Part shown: positions 26,814 to 35,912 of the stretch, piece after piece
How positions within the stretch are numbered: position 1 is the first letter of the stretch
How the letters are laid out: every line of letters starts with the position of its first letter
Source: Micrococcaceae bacterium Sec5.8
GTDB taxonomy: Bacteria; Actinomycetota; Actinomycetes; Actinomycetales; Micrococcaceae
Reading direction: 5' to 3'
Assembly: GCA_039636775.1 (NCBI GenBank)
Contig: CP143429.1
Span: forward strand, 744,001-808,000
Length of the DNA: 64,000 bases
Program-made: the position numbers and the translations under genes
The notes under the pieces: generated by a model
Seen by the model: only the letters and a program-made list of their open reading frames with translations
What the model was told of the DNA's origin: nothing
The model's database searches: none

Positions 26814-27728
26814 ATGCGCACCCGATACTTACTCCCCGTCCTCACCGTCGCCACAGCGCTTTCGCTCTCCGGCTGCGTCAACAACAGCGAACCCGCCGCC
26901 ACCGGCGGAGCATCCGGCGGCGCATCCGGAACCGCGGACGCCATCGACGTGCAAAAGAGCGACTCCATCGCCGCGATGCTCCCGGAGAAAATCAAGAGCG
27001 CAGGCGTCCTGAACGTCGGCATGGCCAACAATTACCCGCCTAACGAGTTCAAGGACGATAACGGTGCGCCGGCAGGCTGGTCGGTGGACCTCACCAACGC
27101 CCTGGGCAAGGTCATGGGCTTGAAGGTCAACTTCGATATCGGCACGTTCGACAACATCCTGCCCGCCGTGCGCGCCGGCAAGGACGACATGGGCATGTCC
27201 TCCTTCACCGACACGCTGGAACGCGAAAAGCAGGTGGACTTCGTCAACTACTACTCCGCCGGAATCCAGTGGGCCGCGCCGAAGGGCAAGACCGTGGACC
27301 CCGAGAACGCCTGCGGGCTCAAGGTCGCCGTCCAGGCCACCACATACGAGGACACCCACGAAGTGCCCGCCAAGTCCAAGGCCTGCACCGACGCCGGCAA
27401 GCCCGCCATCACCATCTTCAAGTACGACGCGCAGGACCAGGCCACCAACGCCCTGGTGGTGGGACAGGTCGACGCCATGAGTGCCGACTCGCCCGTGACC
27501 CTCTACGCCATCTCCAAGACCAAGGACAAGCTGCAGACCGCCGGCAACGCCTTCGAAGTGGCGCCCTACGGCATCCCCGTGGCCCAGGGCAGCGAGTTCA
27601 CCCCGGTGCTGCAGAAGGCGCTCCAGTCACTGATCGACGACGGCACCTACACCAAGATCCTGTCCAAGTGGGGCGTGGAAGCCGGCGGAGTTAAGACGGC
27701 GGACCTCAACGTGGCAGCCAAAGGGTGA
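26814..27728 (+). CDS. Polar amino-acid ABC transporter, substrate-binding lipoprotein
   Basis: The 304-residue precursor has a lipobox LSGC (Cys21) and a family 3 solute-binding domain: VLNVGMANNYPPNEFKDDNG, GWSVDLTNALGKVMGLKVNF, VRAGKDDMGMSSFTDTLERE, GLKVAVQATTYEDTHEV and AMSADSPVTLY. It delivers a polar or basic amino acid to the membrane permease encoded six bases downstream. The ligand cannot be fixed from sequence; the acidic pocket typical of arginine/lysine binders is not evident. AAGGA precedes the ATG. Confidence 0.88.
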   Translation: MRTRYLLPVLTVATALSLSGCVNNSEPAATGGASGGASGTADAIDVQKSDSIAAMLPEKIKSAGVLNVGMANNYPPNEFKDDNGAPAGWSVDLTNALGKVMGLKVNFDIGTFDNILPAVRAGKDDMGMSSFTDTLEREKQVDFVNYYSAGIQWAAPKGKTVDPENACGLKVAVQATTYEDTHEVPAKSKACTDAGKPAITIFKYDAQDQATNALVVGQVDAMSADSPVTLYAISKTKDKLQTAGNAFEVAPYGIPVAQGSEFTPVLQKALQSLIDDGTYTKILSKWGVEAGGVKTADLNVAAKG

Positions 27729-27734
27729 TAGCCC

Positions 27735-28754
27735 ATGAGCGAGCCTGAACCCGGCCGGATGCTGGAAGCGGAACCCGGCGGGACGCCGTCGGCCAGCAGG
27801 AAACACCACGCTGACGACGCCCCGGCGGAAGCGATCGTCGCCATCCCGCTGCGCCACCCCTGGCGGAACGCGGTGGCGGTGGTCCTGGTCCTCGGGCTGG
27901 CGGTGTTTGTGCTGGACGCCGCCCAGCGCCCGGACTTCGGCTGGCCCGACGTCGGCAAGTACATCTTTGACCGGCGGATCAGCCAGGCGGCGTGGGTGAC
28001 GCTGTGGCTGACCATCTACGCGATGATCGGCGCGATCGTCATTGGACTGCTGCTGGCCATCATGCGGCTCTCGCCGAACCCGGTGCTGAAGAGCATCGCC
28101 TGGCTGTACATCTGGATTTTCCGCGGCACCCCGGTCTACGTCCAGCTGGTTTTCTGGGGGATTGTGTCCTTGATCTATCCGGTGTTCACGCTGGGGATTC
28201 CGTTCACGACGCCGTGGGTCACCATTCCGAATGAGGTCTTCACCAACCTGTTCATCACCGCCGTGATCGGGCTGGCCCTCAACGAGGCCGCGTACATGTC
28301 CGAGATCGTGCGTGCCGGGCTGCTGTCCGTGGATGAGGGCCAGGAGGAGGCGTCGACGGCGCTGGCCATGTCCTGGGGTCAGACGATGCGGTTCGTCGTG
28401 GTCCCGCAGGCCATGAAAATCATCATTCCGCCTACCGGCAATGAGGTGATCTCGATGCTCAAAACCACGTCCCTGGTGGCCGCGATTCCGCTGAGCATCG
28501 ACCTGTACGGGGTGTCCCGCGGGATTTCCGCGGTGACGTTCACCCCGGTGCCGCTGCTGATTGTGGCGTCCCTCTGGTACCTGCTGTTCACCTCGGTCCT
28601 GATGGTGGGGCAACACTTCATTGAGAAGCGGTTCTCCCGCGGCACCGGGCGGGTCAAGACGGACAAGGAACCGGCGACGCCGGGCCAGGCACCGGCGGCA
28701 GGTCCCGGCACGCCCGGCACCCCGCTCGGCACTGATTTTGGAGGAAAAGGATGA
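27735..28754 (+). CDS. Polar amino-acid ABC transporter, permease
   Basis: The 339-residue protein has a 45-residue hydrophilic N-terminus, about five membrane segments, and the His/Glu/Gln permease signatures [59 protein letters not shown] and the EAA loop [20 protein letters not shown]. The C-terminal 40 residues are Pro/Gly-rich. It forms the channel of the importer, probably as a homodimer because only one permease gene is present. It overlaps the ATPase gene by four bases. Confidence 0.9.
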   Translation: MSEPEPGRMLEAEPGGTPSASRKHHADDAPAEAIVAIPLRHPWRNAVAVVLVLGLAVFVLDAAQRPDFGWPDVGKYIFDRRISQAAWVTLWLTIYAMIGAIVIGLLLAIMRLSPNPVLKSIAWLYIWIFRGTPVYVQLVFWGIVSLIYPVFTLGIPFTTPWVTIPNEVFTNLFITAVIGLALNEAAYMSEIVRAGLLSVDEGQEEASTALAMSWGQTMRFVVVPQAMKIIIPPTGNEVISMLKTTSLVAAIPLSIDLYGVSRGISAVTFTPVPLLIVASLWYLLFTSVLMVGQHFIEKRFSRGTGRVKTDKEPATPGQAPAAGPGTPGTPLGTDFGGKG

Positions 28755-29518
28755 CGGACGCGCCGATGGTGCTTGCGGAGCGGGTCTCCAAAAATTTCGG
28801 CACCAACAAGGTGCTGCGCGGCATCAGCCTCGAAGTCGACTCCGGGGAGGTGCTGTGCATTGTGGGCCCCAGCGGTTCGGGCAAGTCCACGTTCCTGCGG
28901 TGCATCAACCACCTCGAACGGGTGGACGGCGGCCGGCTGTCGGTTGACGGGCAGCTGGTGGGCTACCGCCAAAAGGGCGACAAGCTCTACGAGCTCAAAC
29001 TCAAGGAAGCGGCCTTCCAACGCCAGGAAATCGGCATGGTCTTCCAGCGGTTCAACCTCTTTCCGCACCTGACCGCGGTGGAGAACATCATCCTGGCGCC
29101 CATGCGGGTAAAGGGAATCTCCAAGGCCAAAGCCACGGCCCGTGCCATGGAACTGCTGGAGCGGGTGGGCCTGGGGGACAAGGGCGACGCGTATCCGGCG
29201 CACCTGTCCGGCGGGCAGCAGCAGCGCGTCGCCATCGCCCGCGCCCTGGCCATGGACCCGAAGCTGATGCTCTTCGACGAGCCCACCAGCGCCCTGGACC
29301 CGGAGCTTGTGGGCGAGGTGCTGGACGTCATGAAGGAACTGGCCAAGAGCGGCATGACCATGATCGTGGTGACCCACGAGATGGGGTTCGCCCGCGAAGT
29401 GGCAGACACGCTGGTATTCATGGACGAAGGCGTCGTGGTGGAGGCCGGCCCGCCCCGGCAGGTCCTGGGCGCTCCGCAGCATGACCGGACCAAGGCGTTC
29501 CTTTCCAAGGTCCTCTAA
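28751..29518 (+). CDS. Polar amino-acid ABC transporter, ATP-binding protein
   Basis: The 255-residue ATPase has Walker [10 protein letters not shown] (about residue 40), Q-loop [14 protein letters not shown], signature [15 protein letters not shown], Walker [15 protein letters not shown] and H-loop [12 protein letters not shown], all intact and typical of GlnQ/HisP proteins. It energises uptake for the binding protein and permease encoded just upstream. Its ATG overlaps the permease stop in an ATGA arrangement, so expression is coupled. Confidence 0.92.
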   Translation: MTDAPMVLAERVSKNFGTNKVLRGISLEVDSGEVLCIVGPSGSGKSTFLRCINHLERVDGGRLSVDGQLVGYRQKGDKLYELKLKEAAFQRQEIGMVFQRFNLFPHLTAVENIILAPMRVKGISKAKATARAMELLERVGLGDKGDAYPAHLSGGQQQRVAIARALAMDPKLMLFDEPTSALDPELVGEVLDVMKELAKSGMTMIVVTHEMGFAREVADTLVFMDEGVVVEAGPPRQVLGAPQHDRTKAFLSKVL

Positions 29519-29576
29519 GGCCCGCGGTGGCCGGTCCGGTTCGATTTTTCCCGGGCCCCTGGGACAGACTGTTGCC

Positions 29577-30938
29577 GTGAGCAACTCTCCCCGGACCGGC
29601 CTGGCCGTCGCAGGCCTCAGCCTGGGCACGGCCTTGAATCCGCTGAACTCTTCCATGATCGCCGTGGCCCTCGTGGTGCTGCGTGCGGACTTCGGGCTCG
29701 ACGTCGCCACCGTCACCTGGGTGATCACCTCCTTCTATCTCACCTCCGCGGCGGGCCAGCCGTTGATGGGCCGGCTGGCGGACCGGTTCGGGCCACGGCG
29801 GCTGTTCATCGTCGGCATGGCGCTCGTGGCCGTGACCTGCGCGGTGGCACCCTTCGCGCCGAACTTCGCCGTGCTCTGCGTGGCCCGCGCGTTTATGGCC
29901 CTCGGGACAGCGACTGCCTACCCGAGCGCGGTCGTGATGGTCGGTGCCCTGGCAAAGCTCGCGCAGGTGAAATCCACCCGGCCGCTGGGCCGGATCCAGA
30001 TGGCCAACACCTCGGCCGCCGCCGTCGGGCCGGTGGTGGGCGGGCTTTTAGTGGGCTTCGTCGGCTGGGAGGCCCTGTTCCTGATCAACGTCCCGCTGGC
30101 CCTGGCCGCCATCGTCCTGGTCCGGCAATTCGCGCCGGCAGATGAGGAGCGGGAGCGTGGCCGTGCCGCGGACCTGCTGCGGGACTCGGACATCCCCGGC
30201 ATTCTGGCATTCACCGGCTCGCTGGTGCTGGTGATGATGGCGCTGCTCAACGTGGTGCCCGGCTACCGCTGGTGGCTGCTCGGCGCAGGCACGCTGCTCG
30301 CCGCGCTCTTCGTGGGGCGCGAACTGCGCTTTGCCCCGCCGTTCCTGGACCTGCGGCTGCTGGGCCGGAACCGGCCGCTGCTGCTGGTCTACCTCGGCTT
30401 TGCGCTGTTCAACGGCGTCTACTATTTCGCGTTCTTTGGCCTGCCGCAGCTGCTGCAGGAAGCCGGCGGCTACGCGCCCGGCGTCGTGGGCCTGCTGATG
30501 CTGCCGCTGGCGGCGATGTCGGTGGTGGTCACGCCGGCCGCGGTCCGCGCGATCGACCGCTTCGGGGTGAAGCCGGTGCTGGTCGCCGGCGTCGTGCTGC
30601 TCATTGTGGCGTCGGGCACCATGTGGCTCCTGACGGGGTCGTTGGCCGTTCCGTTGGTGATCGCTATGACCGCCCTGCTGGGCGTGCCCTACGGGGTGGT
30701 CAGCATCGCGTCGAGCCAGGGCATGTACCTGTCCACCCGGCCGGAGGAACGCGGGGTGGCTGCCGGGATCTTCCAGACCTGCCGCTACCTCGGGGCCATC
30801 ACCGCCACCGTGCTGATCGGGATCTTCTACGGCACAGGCGTCACCCAGGCCAACTGGGCGCTCATGGTGCTGGTGATGCTGGGACTCGGGTCGGTGGTGT
30901 TTGTCGTGTCGCTGCTGTGGCGGGAGCAGAGGAGCTGA
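29577..30938 (+). CDS. MFS transporter, DHA2-like exporter
   Basis: The 453-residue protein has about fourteen hydrophobic segments and DHA2 family motifs: TALNPLNSSMIAVALVVLRA in helix 1, VTWVITSFYLTSAAGQPLMG, the motif-A loop GRLADRFGPRRLFIVG and, in helix 5, PVVGGLLVGFVGWEALFLIN. It should export drugs or metabolites by proton antiport. The chosen GTG at 29577 yields SNSPRTGLAVAG just before helix 1. It follows the amino-acid importer by 58 bp but need not be functionally linked. Confidence 0.82.
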   Translation: MSNSPRTGLAVAGLSLGTALNPLNSSMIAVALVVLRADFGLDVATVTWVITSFYLTSAAGQPLMGRLADRFGPRRLFIVGMALVAVTCAVAPFAPNFAVLCVARAFMALGTATAYPSAVVMVGALAKLAQVKSTRPLGRIQMANTSAAAVGPVVGGLLVGFVGWEALFLINVPLALAAIVLVRQFAPADEERERGRAADLLRDSDIPGILAFTGSLVLVMMALLNVVPGYRWWLLGAGTLLAALFVGRELRFAPPFLDLRLLGRNRPLLLVYLGFALFNGVYYFAFFGLPQLLQEAGGYAPGVVGLLMLPLAAMSVVVTPAAVRAIDRFGVKPVLVAGVVLLIVASGTMWLLTGSLAVPLVIAMTALLGVPYGVVSIASSQGMYLSTRPEERGVAAGIFQTCRYLGAITATVLIGIFYGTGVTQANWALMVLVMLGLGSVVFVVSLLWREQRS

Positions 30939-30976
30939 AGGTCCAGCACCGTAGCATTTTTTGGCTGCTGAACGAT

Positions 30977-31657
30977 TCAGAGCTCTGCTGCCAGGGCCGC
31001 CGGAAGGTCGGTCAGGGCGGTCACGGTGATATCCGGGGCCCGGAAGTGCTGCGGGTAGGGTTCACCGTTCCTGTTCAGCCAGGCCGTGCGCAACCCCGCG
31101 CGGGCTGCGCCGTGGATGTCCCAGGGATGGACGGCCACCAGCAGCATCCCGGCGGGCTCCGTCCCGGCGGCTGCAGCAGCGTAGTCGTAGGAGGCCCGGG
31201 CAGGCTTCCAACAGGGGGCATCTTCGACGGAGAGGAGCACATCGAACCGATCCCGGATTCCCGCCTCGCTGAACAGCTTCTCGGCGATGCGGGCCGATCC
31301 GTTGCTCAGGGTGATCAGCCGGAAACCGGCAGCGGAGAGTGCCCGGATTCCGTCAGGAACGTCCGGATGCACCGCCAGCCCGGCCATGCCGTTCAGGACG
31401 TGGTCCACAGCGGCGTCGAGGGGGCGGTCAAGCTCCGTGCCGGTGAGAAGCCGGCGGAGCACGTCGGCTCCGATGTCCGCAAACGATGCATTATCGCCGC
31501 TGACTGTGAGGGCGAAACCATCGCGCAGCAGAGTAGCGAACCAGAGCTTGGCCAGTTCGGCAGGCACCCCAACGTCGCTGAACCGCTGCCCGAGGGCCGA
31601 CATATCGGAAAGGGTCTCGTTGACGTCAAAGACCACAACGGGCGGGGCGGTGCTCAT
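30977..31657 (-). CDS. Type II haloacid dehalogenase-like hydrolase
   Basis: The 226-residue HAD protein has nucleophile Asp11 in VVVFDVNETLSD, RLITLSNGSARI (motif II Ser/Asn), the conserved Lys in DAPCWKPARASYDYAAA and AVHPWDIHGAARAGLRTAWL (motif III). The FDVNETL start and lack of a second Asp at +2 are typical of L-2-haloacid dehalogenases rather than phosphatases. The natural substrate is uncertain because many such enzymes have no haloacid role. It converges on the MFS gene. Confidence 0.85.
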   Translation of the reverse strand: MSTAPPVVVFDVNETLSDMSALGQRFSDVGVPAELAKLWFATLLRDGFALTVSGDNASFADIGADVLRRLLTGTELDRPLDAAVDHVLNGMAGLAVHPDVPDGIRALSAAGFRLITLSNGSARIAEKLFSEAGIRDRFDVLLSVEDAPCWKPARASYDYAAAAAGTEPAGMLLVAVHPWDIHGAARAGLRTAWLNRNGEPYPQHFRAPDITVTALTDLPAALAAEL

Positions 31658-31750
31658 AGTTCTCCCAGGGGTTTAGGCGGCGCGCTTGTTCCAGTCTGCA
31701 GGTTTCCCGATCGGCACGGAACCGCCCAAGGTCATTCCGGCAACAAACTG

Positions 31751-31790
31751 AAAGGCTGCCCACGTTCCAGAGGGAACGCGGACAGCCTTT
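31751..31790 (-). terminator. Hairpin terminator after the TerC-like gene
   Basis: AAAGGCTG (31751-31758) pairs with CAGCCTTT (31783-31790), and CGTTCC pairs with GGAACG inside, around an AGAG loop, with a small internal bulge. It lies 24 bp beyond the stop codon of the leftward TerC-like gene. Confidence 0.75.
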
Positions 31791-31813
31791 TGTTCCGTGT
31801 GCGCGGCAGTGGC

Positions 31814-33010
31814 CTAGCGCTGGGCCTCCCGCTGCAGGGCGTCGTCGTGCTCGGCGTGGGCGCGGTGGATCAGGTCCTTGAACTCGGTTTCGTGGTGGAT
31901 AAGCCGCTTGTATTTCTCCGGCAGGGCCCGGAGCTGCTCTTCTTCGCTGACCATCTTGGCGAAGATGCGTTCCCGCTCCGTTATGTCGGTCTCGTAGTTG
32001 AGGTCCAGGTAGTCCGTGGCGTGCCGCTTAGCTCCCGAGACGGCGTTCTTCGCCTTGCCCTTGGGGCTGAAGATGGACGCCAGGACGGTGAAAGTGAGGA
32101 CTCCGAGAATCACCAGGAGTGAGGCGCCGGTGCTGATCTCGAGGACGGTGACGTGTTCGCCGTCGTTGATGAACGGCAGGGTGTTCTCGTGGAGGGCGTG
32201 CAGGACGAGTTTGACGCCGATGAAGCCCAGCACGGCGGCGAGGCCGTAGGAAAGGTAGATGAGCCGGTCCAGCAGGCCGTCGATGAGGAAGAACAGCTGA
32301 CGCAGGCCCATCAGGGAGAACGCGGTGGCTGTGAAGACCACATAGACGTTCTGGGTCAGGCCGAAGATCGCCGGAATGGAGTCCAGCGCGAACAGGATGT
32401 CTGTTCCGCCGATGGCCACCATCACCAGGAGCATCGGGGTAAGGACGCGTTTGCCGTTTTCGACCGTGAAAAGCTTGTCGCCGTCGTAGTGCGAGGATGC
32501 GGGGAGGAACTTCTTGGCGAGGCGGACCACCAGAGGGTCGGAGTCGTCGTCGTGAGAGTGGGGCCGGAGCAGGTTGCCGGCGGTGAGCAGCAGGATGAGG
32601 CCGAAGATGTAAAACACCCAGGAGAAGCTGTTGATCAGGGCAGCGCCGAGGAAAATGAACGCCGTCCGGGCGATCAGGGAGAAGACGATTCCGAAGAGCA
32701 GCACCTTCTGCTGGTCGGCGCGGGGGACCCGGAAGCTGGCCATGATGATGAGGAAGACGAAGAGGTTGTCAACGGAGAGAGCCTTCTCCGTGACGTAGCC
32801 GGCGAAGTACTCCGTGCCCATGTCCACGCCGCCGAACATCAGGACACCGACGCCGAAGAGGAGGGCCGCGCCGACGTAGATCGATGACCAGATGGCCGAT
32901 TCGCGAAGGGTGGGGGTATGGGCCTTGCGGACGTGGAAAAAGAAATCGAAGGCCAGCAGGCCCACTATTCCGATGATCGTGAATATCCAGACAATGGTGG
33001 GGACCTGCAT
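31814..33010 (-). CDS. TerC/Alx family membrane protein
   Basis: The 398-residue protein has about nine membrane segments with TerC signatures: WIFTIIGIVGLLAFDFFF, YFAGYVTEKALSVDNLFVF (Asp/Asn in a membrane helix) and GGTDILFALDSIPAIFGLTQ (acidic pair DxxxALDS). Family members Alx, TerC and MeeF-type proteins export manganese or load metals at the membrane. A histidine/aspartate loop (RPHSHDDDSDP, about residue 150) may bind metal. The C-terminal 75 residues are a charged, coiled-coil-like cytoplasmic tail. The ATG lies six bases after the heliorhodopsin stop codon, so the two are in one operon. No manganese riboswitch is visible. Confidence 0.9.
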   Translation of the reverse strand: MQVPTIVWIFTIIGIVGLLAFDFFFHVRKAHTPTLRESAIWSSIYVGAALLFGVGVLMFGGVDMGTEYFAGYVTEKALSVDNLFVFLIIMASFRVPRADQQKVLLFGIVFSLIARTAFIFLGAALINSFSWVFYIFGLILLLTAGNLLRPHSHDDDSDPLVVRLAKKFLPASSHYDGDKLFTVENGKRVLTPMLLVMVAIGGTDILFALDSIPAIFGLTQNVYVVFTATAFSLMGLRQLFFLIDGLLDRLIYLSYGLAAVLGFIGVKLVLHALHENTLPFINDGEHVTVLEISTGASLLVILGVLTFTVLASIFSPKGKAKNAVSGAKRHATDYLDLNYETDITERERIFAKMVSEEEQLRALPEKYKRLIHHETEFKDLIHRAHAEHDDALQREAQR

Positions 33011-33016
33011 GCTGCC

Positions 33017-33820
33017 TCAGTTGGTCAGCGCCGGGATGATGGCGCCCGAGAACACCTGCCATGCGAGGGCGGTCTTGGCGATGAGGCTGAGAGTGATGTA
33101 CACCCGTTCGCCATAGAGGTAGTCACGCCATGGCCCCACCTGGCGGTATTGGAGCCACTGGTTAATCGCGAAAGTGTTGAAGAACAGGAACAGCGAGATG
33201 ATGATGCCGTAGACGAAGGCTGGCGGCCCCACCGTGCTCGTCGATCCGGGGGAAAGGAAATAGATCAGGATCACGATCCAGGGCACCACCCCGGCCAGTG
33301 ACCCCAGGACGAAGGGCAGGAAATTGCCGCTGCCGGGTTTCTCGTATTTTTCCTGCAGTGCCCCGAAACCGATCATCGCGGCGTTGGCGGCGAAGAGTGA
33401 GATCAGGGCGGCGATATCGGTGATGCCTGTTGTCTGGGCGATGAGCCAGATCATTACGGAGGAACTAAGCGCGTACTCGACCCAGCGGAAGTAGTTGTGG
33501 TTCGCTCTGAGCCCGGCACCGTAGCGCGGGAAGAAAAGGGGCGACGCGACGGCGAAGTGGAAGAGCGCTGAGAGGGCGAGGAACACGACAACACCGGCAC
33601 CCACATTGACGGCAAAGAGCTCCACGCGCTCAGGTGGAACGGGGAAGCCGGGAGGGCCCGCCAGGTAGTCCGCCGTCACCCCGAAAGTCACCTGCGTGCT
33701 CAGCATGGTGAGGATGATGGCAAAGCCGATGGCCTGGACGAGGTGCAGAGAGCCGGCTACGAGGTTATACGGGCGAAGACGGCGAATGCTGTCGTCGGCA
33801 GTCCTGGGTGTGCGCGCCAT
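33017..33820 (-). CDS. Heliorhodopsin
   Basis: The 267-residue seven-helix protein carries heliorhodopsin hallmarks: RRLRPYNLVAGSLHLVQA in helix A (pocket His26), LFHFAVA (His88), RWVEYALSSSVMIWLIAQ with the Schiff-base counterion Glu115, the conserved LPFVLGSLAGVVPWI and LFLFFNTFAINQWLQYRQ, and the retinal lysine in helix G, Lys249, within SLIAKTALAWQVF. Heliorhodopsins bind retinal, sit inverted in the membrane relative to other rhodopsins and have slow photocycles with no established pumping. The ATG at 33820 was preferred over the longer frame because the N-terminus should be short and hydrophilic. TerC/Alx follows six bases downstream. No retinal-synthesis gene is nearby. Confidence 0.93.
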   Translation of the reverse strand: MARTPRTADDSIRRLRPYNLVAGSLHLVQAIGFAIILTMLSTQVTFGVTADYLAGPPGFPVPPERVELFAVNVGAGVVVFLALSALFHFAVASPLFFPRYGAGLRANHNYFRWVEYALSSSVMIWLIAQTTGITDIAALISLFAANAAMIGFGALQEKYEKPGSGNFLPFVLGSLAGVVPWIVILIYFLSPGSTSTVGPPAFVYGIIISLFLFFNTFAINQWLQYRQVGPWRDYLYGERVYITLSLIAKTALAWQVFSGAIIPALTN

Positions 33821-33861
33821 GGGTGCTCCTCGATGAACGGCCAAACACTCTGTGATGCCCA

Positions 33862-33915
33862 CGATAGCAGTCAGGCGCCCGGGTGGGATCACACCTGTAC
33901 GCCTGACTGCTACCG
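33862..33915. promoter_or_regulatory. Long inverted repeat upstream of heliorhodopsin
   Basis: TAGCAGTCAGGCG (33865-33877) and CGCCTGACTGCTA (33900-33912) are perfect 13-bp inverted repeats, extended by ACG/CGT outside one mismatch, with a 22-bp interior. It lies 45 bp upstream of the heliorhodopsin ATG and 15 bp after the GDPD stop. It may be the GDPD terminator (no U-tract on the leftward transcript) or an operator for the heliorhodopsin operon. Confidence 0.6.
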
Positions 33916-33929
33916 TCATCGAATTGTTG

Positions 33930-35009
33930 TCAGCCCTTCGGTGCGTAAGCCTTGGGCAGCTTCAGTCCGCGCTCTTCCATCACGGTGCGCAGACGGGTGG
34001 GGTAGTCGGTGATGATGCCATCCACGCCGAGGTCCATCAGCCGGTTCATGTCCGCCGCGGTGTTGACGGTCCACGGGATCACCGGCAGCCCGAGCTCGTG
34101 GGCCTCGGCGATCATCGCCGGGGTGACGGAGCGGAAGGCGGGGGAGACGGCGTCGTAGCCCTGGGCCGCTGCGGCCTTGGCGAGGGAGCCGCCATAGGTG
34201 TCGATATCGATGCCGCCGAGGTTGGGGCTGGCGCCGGGCTTACCCACCTCGAGCCAGGCGTCGCCGCTGGACAGGGCGACGAGCGGCAACTCCGGGGCGA
34301 TCTGCTTGGTCAGGTTCAGCGAGGACCAGTCAAACGACTGCACCGTGGTGCGCTCCGCCATGCCGGAGCCCTGGATCTCCGCGACCACTGCCTTGGTCAG
34401 GGCCACCATGCCCTCGCCGCCGGACTTCCCGTCCTCCACCTTGGTTTCGATGTTGAAGCGGACCTTTTTGGCGTCGGCGTCGCGGACCAGCCCGAACACG
34501 TCCTTGAGCTCGCCGATCCGGTTGCCCTCGATCACGTCCTGCTCCGGGAACCCCTTGAGCTGAGTGAACCCGCAGTCGAGGGTTTTGATCTGGGCGAGCG
34601 AGAGCTCGGCGACCCGGTCCCCGACATACGGGAAGGCGGCGTCGCCCGGCGCGGCCGGGGCCGTGTCCTGGCATTTGTCCGCCTGGATGGTGTCGTCATG
34701 CCAGACGATGATCTTGCCGTCGCTGGTCAGGTGGGTGTCCAGTTCCAGGGTGGTCACGCCCAGCTTCAGGGAGTTGCGGAAGGCGGCCAGGGATTCCTCG
34801 GTCCACTCGCCGCGGCCTCCCCGGTGCGCCTGCAAGTCGAAGGAACCGTTGCTTTCGTTGGTCTTGATGCTGGTGGGTGCCTTGTCGGCGGCCGCTCCGG
34901 CGGCGTTCGACGACGGCGATCCGGCTTCGGGGTTTGAAGCGGCGACGGCGGGGCCCGCCAGGGCAGCGATGAGCGCGGCGGCGGCCGCGGCAGTCAGGAC
35001 TGTGCGCAT
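33930..35009 (-). CDS. Secreted glycerophosphodiester phosphodiesterase
   Basis: The 359-residue precursor has a signal peptide (MRTVLTAAAAAALIAALAGP, cleavage after AVA near residue 23). The GDPD TIM barrel begins at about residue 65: DLQAHRGGRGEWTEESLAAF (catalytic His and Arg), GVTTLELDTHLTSDGKIIVW (metal-binding Glu/Asp), HDDTI (second His), FNIETKVED and the C-terminal GLPVIPWTVNTAADMNRL and GVDGIITDYP. It releases glycerol-3-phosphate and an alcohol from glycerophosphodiesters outside the cell. GGAGGAAC before the ATG at 35009 fixes the start. Confidence 0.9.
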   Translation of the reverse strand: MRTVLTAAAAAALIAALAGPAVAASNPEAGSPSSNAAGAAADKAPTSIKTNESNGSFDLQAHRGGRGEWTEESLAAFRNSLKLGVTTLELDTHLTSDGKIIVWHDDTIQADKCQDTAPAAPGDAAFPYVGDRVAELSLAQIKTLDCGFTQLKGFPEQDVIEGNRIGELKDVFGLVRDADAKKVRFNIETKVEDGKSGGEGMVALTKAVVAEIQGSGMAERTTVQSFDWSSLNLTKQIAPELPLVALSSGDAWLEVGKPGASPNLGGIDIDTYGGSLAKAAAAQGYDAVSPAFRSVTPAMIAEAHELGLPVIPWTVNTAADMNRLMDLGVDGIITDYPTRLRTVMEERGLKLPKAYAPKG

Positions 35010-35035
35010 GGGAATGGTTCCTCCTGGGTGTGATC

Positions 35036-35058
35036 GTTGCCGGCGCAGCGCCGGCGAC
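35036..35058 (-). terminator. GC-rich palindromic hairpin
   Basis: GCCGGCGC (35039-35046) and GCGCCGGC (35048-35055) pair around a single base, with GTT/GAC extending the stem. It lies between the pentapeptide/DinB stop and the GDPD start and is probably a terminator for the former. Confidence 0.4.
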
Positions 35059-35153
35059 CCGATAACCCTAGGGATGCGACATGGACTGCCGTGTTCGGGG
35101 AACTGGACCCCGGGTGAACTCTTCATCGCCGCCCCGTCTCGGCGACCCGGTGT

Positions 35154-35912
35154 TCAGGCGTGCGGCCCCGCCGCGATCGCGTCGAGGTCACGGATGGCGT
35201 AGCGAAGATGCTCCCACTCCTCGTTGAGAATCGTGTGCAGGCAAGAGAGGACTGTCACCGGCATTTCCGGGGCCCAGGGGTTCCGGCGCTCGTGGGACAG
35301 CCGTTCCTGGGTCGCGGCGGCGAGGTAGCCGCGCACCATGGCCTGCCGGCCTGCCCGGACCTCGAGTACTTCGGCATACGACGGTGCAACCGTCGCGAAG
35401 ACCGACGTGTCGTATCCGTCCGTCCCGTACTCCACATTCGGCTGACCAATCGGGTGGTAGGGCTGCTCGATCTGCAGGACCGCTTTGCGAAGCCAGGTGT
35501 CGGTGGCCATGACCAGGTGCCGCAGCGTCTGGGTGAAGGACCACTCGCCGTCCACCGAGATCTCGACTGCTCCGGCCGGCAGCGCGGCTACCCGCTCAAC
35601 CGTGGCCTGCCAGGAACGCTCCAGCGTCTCCCATGCCGCACGTAGACCTTCCGGATCTGGAGCGCGCCGTTCGGCTCGGCCGGGAAAGCGGCGGTTGAGT
35701 TCGGCGTCGACAAAAGGCGCCACGTCGACGCCGTTGACGCGCAGGAAGCCGCCGCCGTCGAACAGCCACGGAGCGTCGATATCGGCCCCCGTCACGTCCA
35801 CCCCGCGCATTACGGCGCTGGAAAGATCGGACCGGACGAACCGGGCTCCCCGCAGATTCACGTCGGTGAATTCTGCGCCCTGAAGGTCATCGGAGTGACT
35901 GAAGGCTGTCAT
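35154..35912 (-). CDS. DinB-like protein with pentapeptide-repeat N-terminus
   Basis: The 252-residue protein begins with about seven pentapeptide-like repeats (LQGAEFTDVNLRGARFVRSD, VMRGVDVTGADI), residues about 9-48, followed by a four-helix DinB domain from about residue 80 (LERSWQATVERVAALP, WSFTQTLRHLVMATDTWLRK, LSCLHTILNEEWEHLRYAIR). The His residues of HLVMA and EWEH correspond to DinB metal ligands; DinB proteins are often thiol-dependent transferases in mycothiol-producing actinobacteria. The pairing with a pentapeptide segment recurs in actinobacteria. Substrate unknown. Confidence 0.8.
   Translation of the reverse strand: MTAFSHSDDLQGAEFTDVNLRGARFVRSDLSSAVMRGVDVTGADIDAPWLFDGGGFLRVNGVDVAPFVDAELNRRFPGRAERRAPDPEGLRAAWETLERSWQATVERVAALPAGAVEISVDGEWSFTQTLRHLVMATDTWLRKAVLQIEQPYHPIGQPNVEYGTDGYDTSVFATVAPSYAEVLEVRAGRQAMVRGYLAAATQERLSHERRNPWAPEMPVTVLSCLHTILNEEWEHLRYAIRDLDAIAAGPHA

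Noticed and set aside
33011..33016. Manganese (yybP-ykoY) riboswitch before TerC/Alx
   Set aside because: Only six bases separate it from the heliorhodopsin gene, so there is no room for one; none is evident before DUF475 either.
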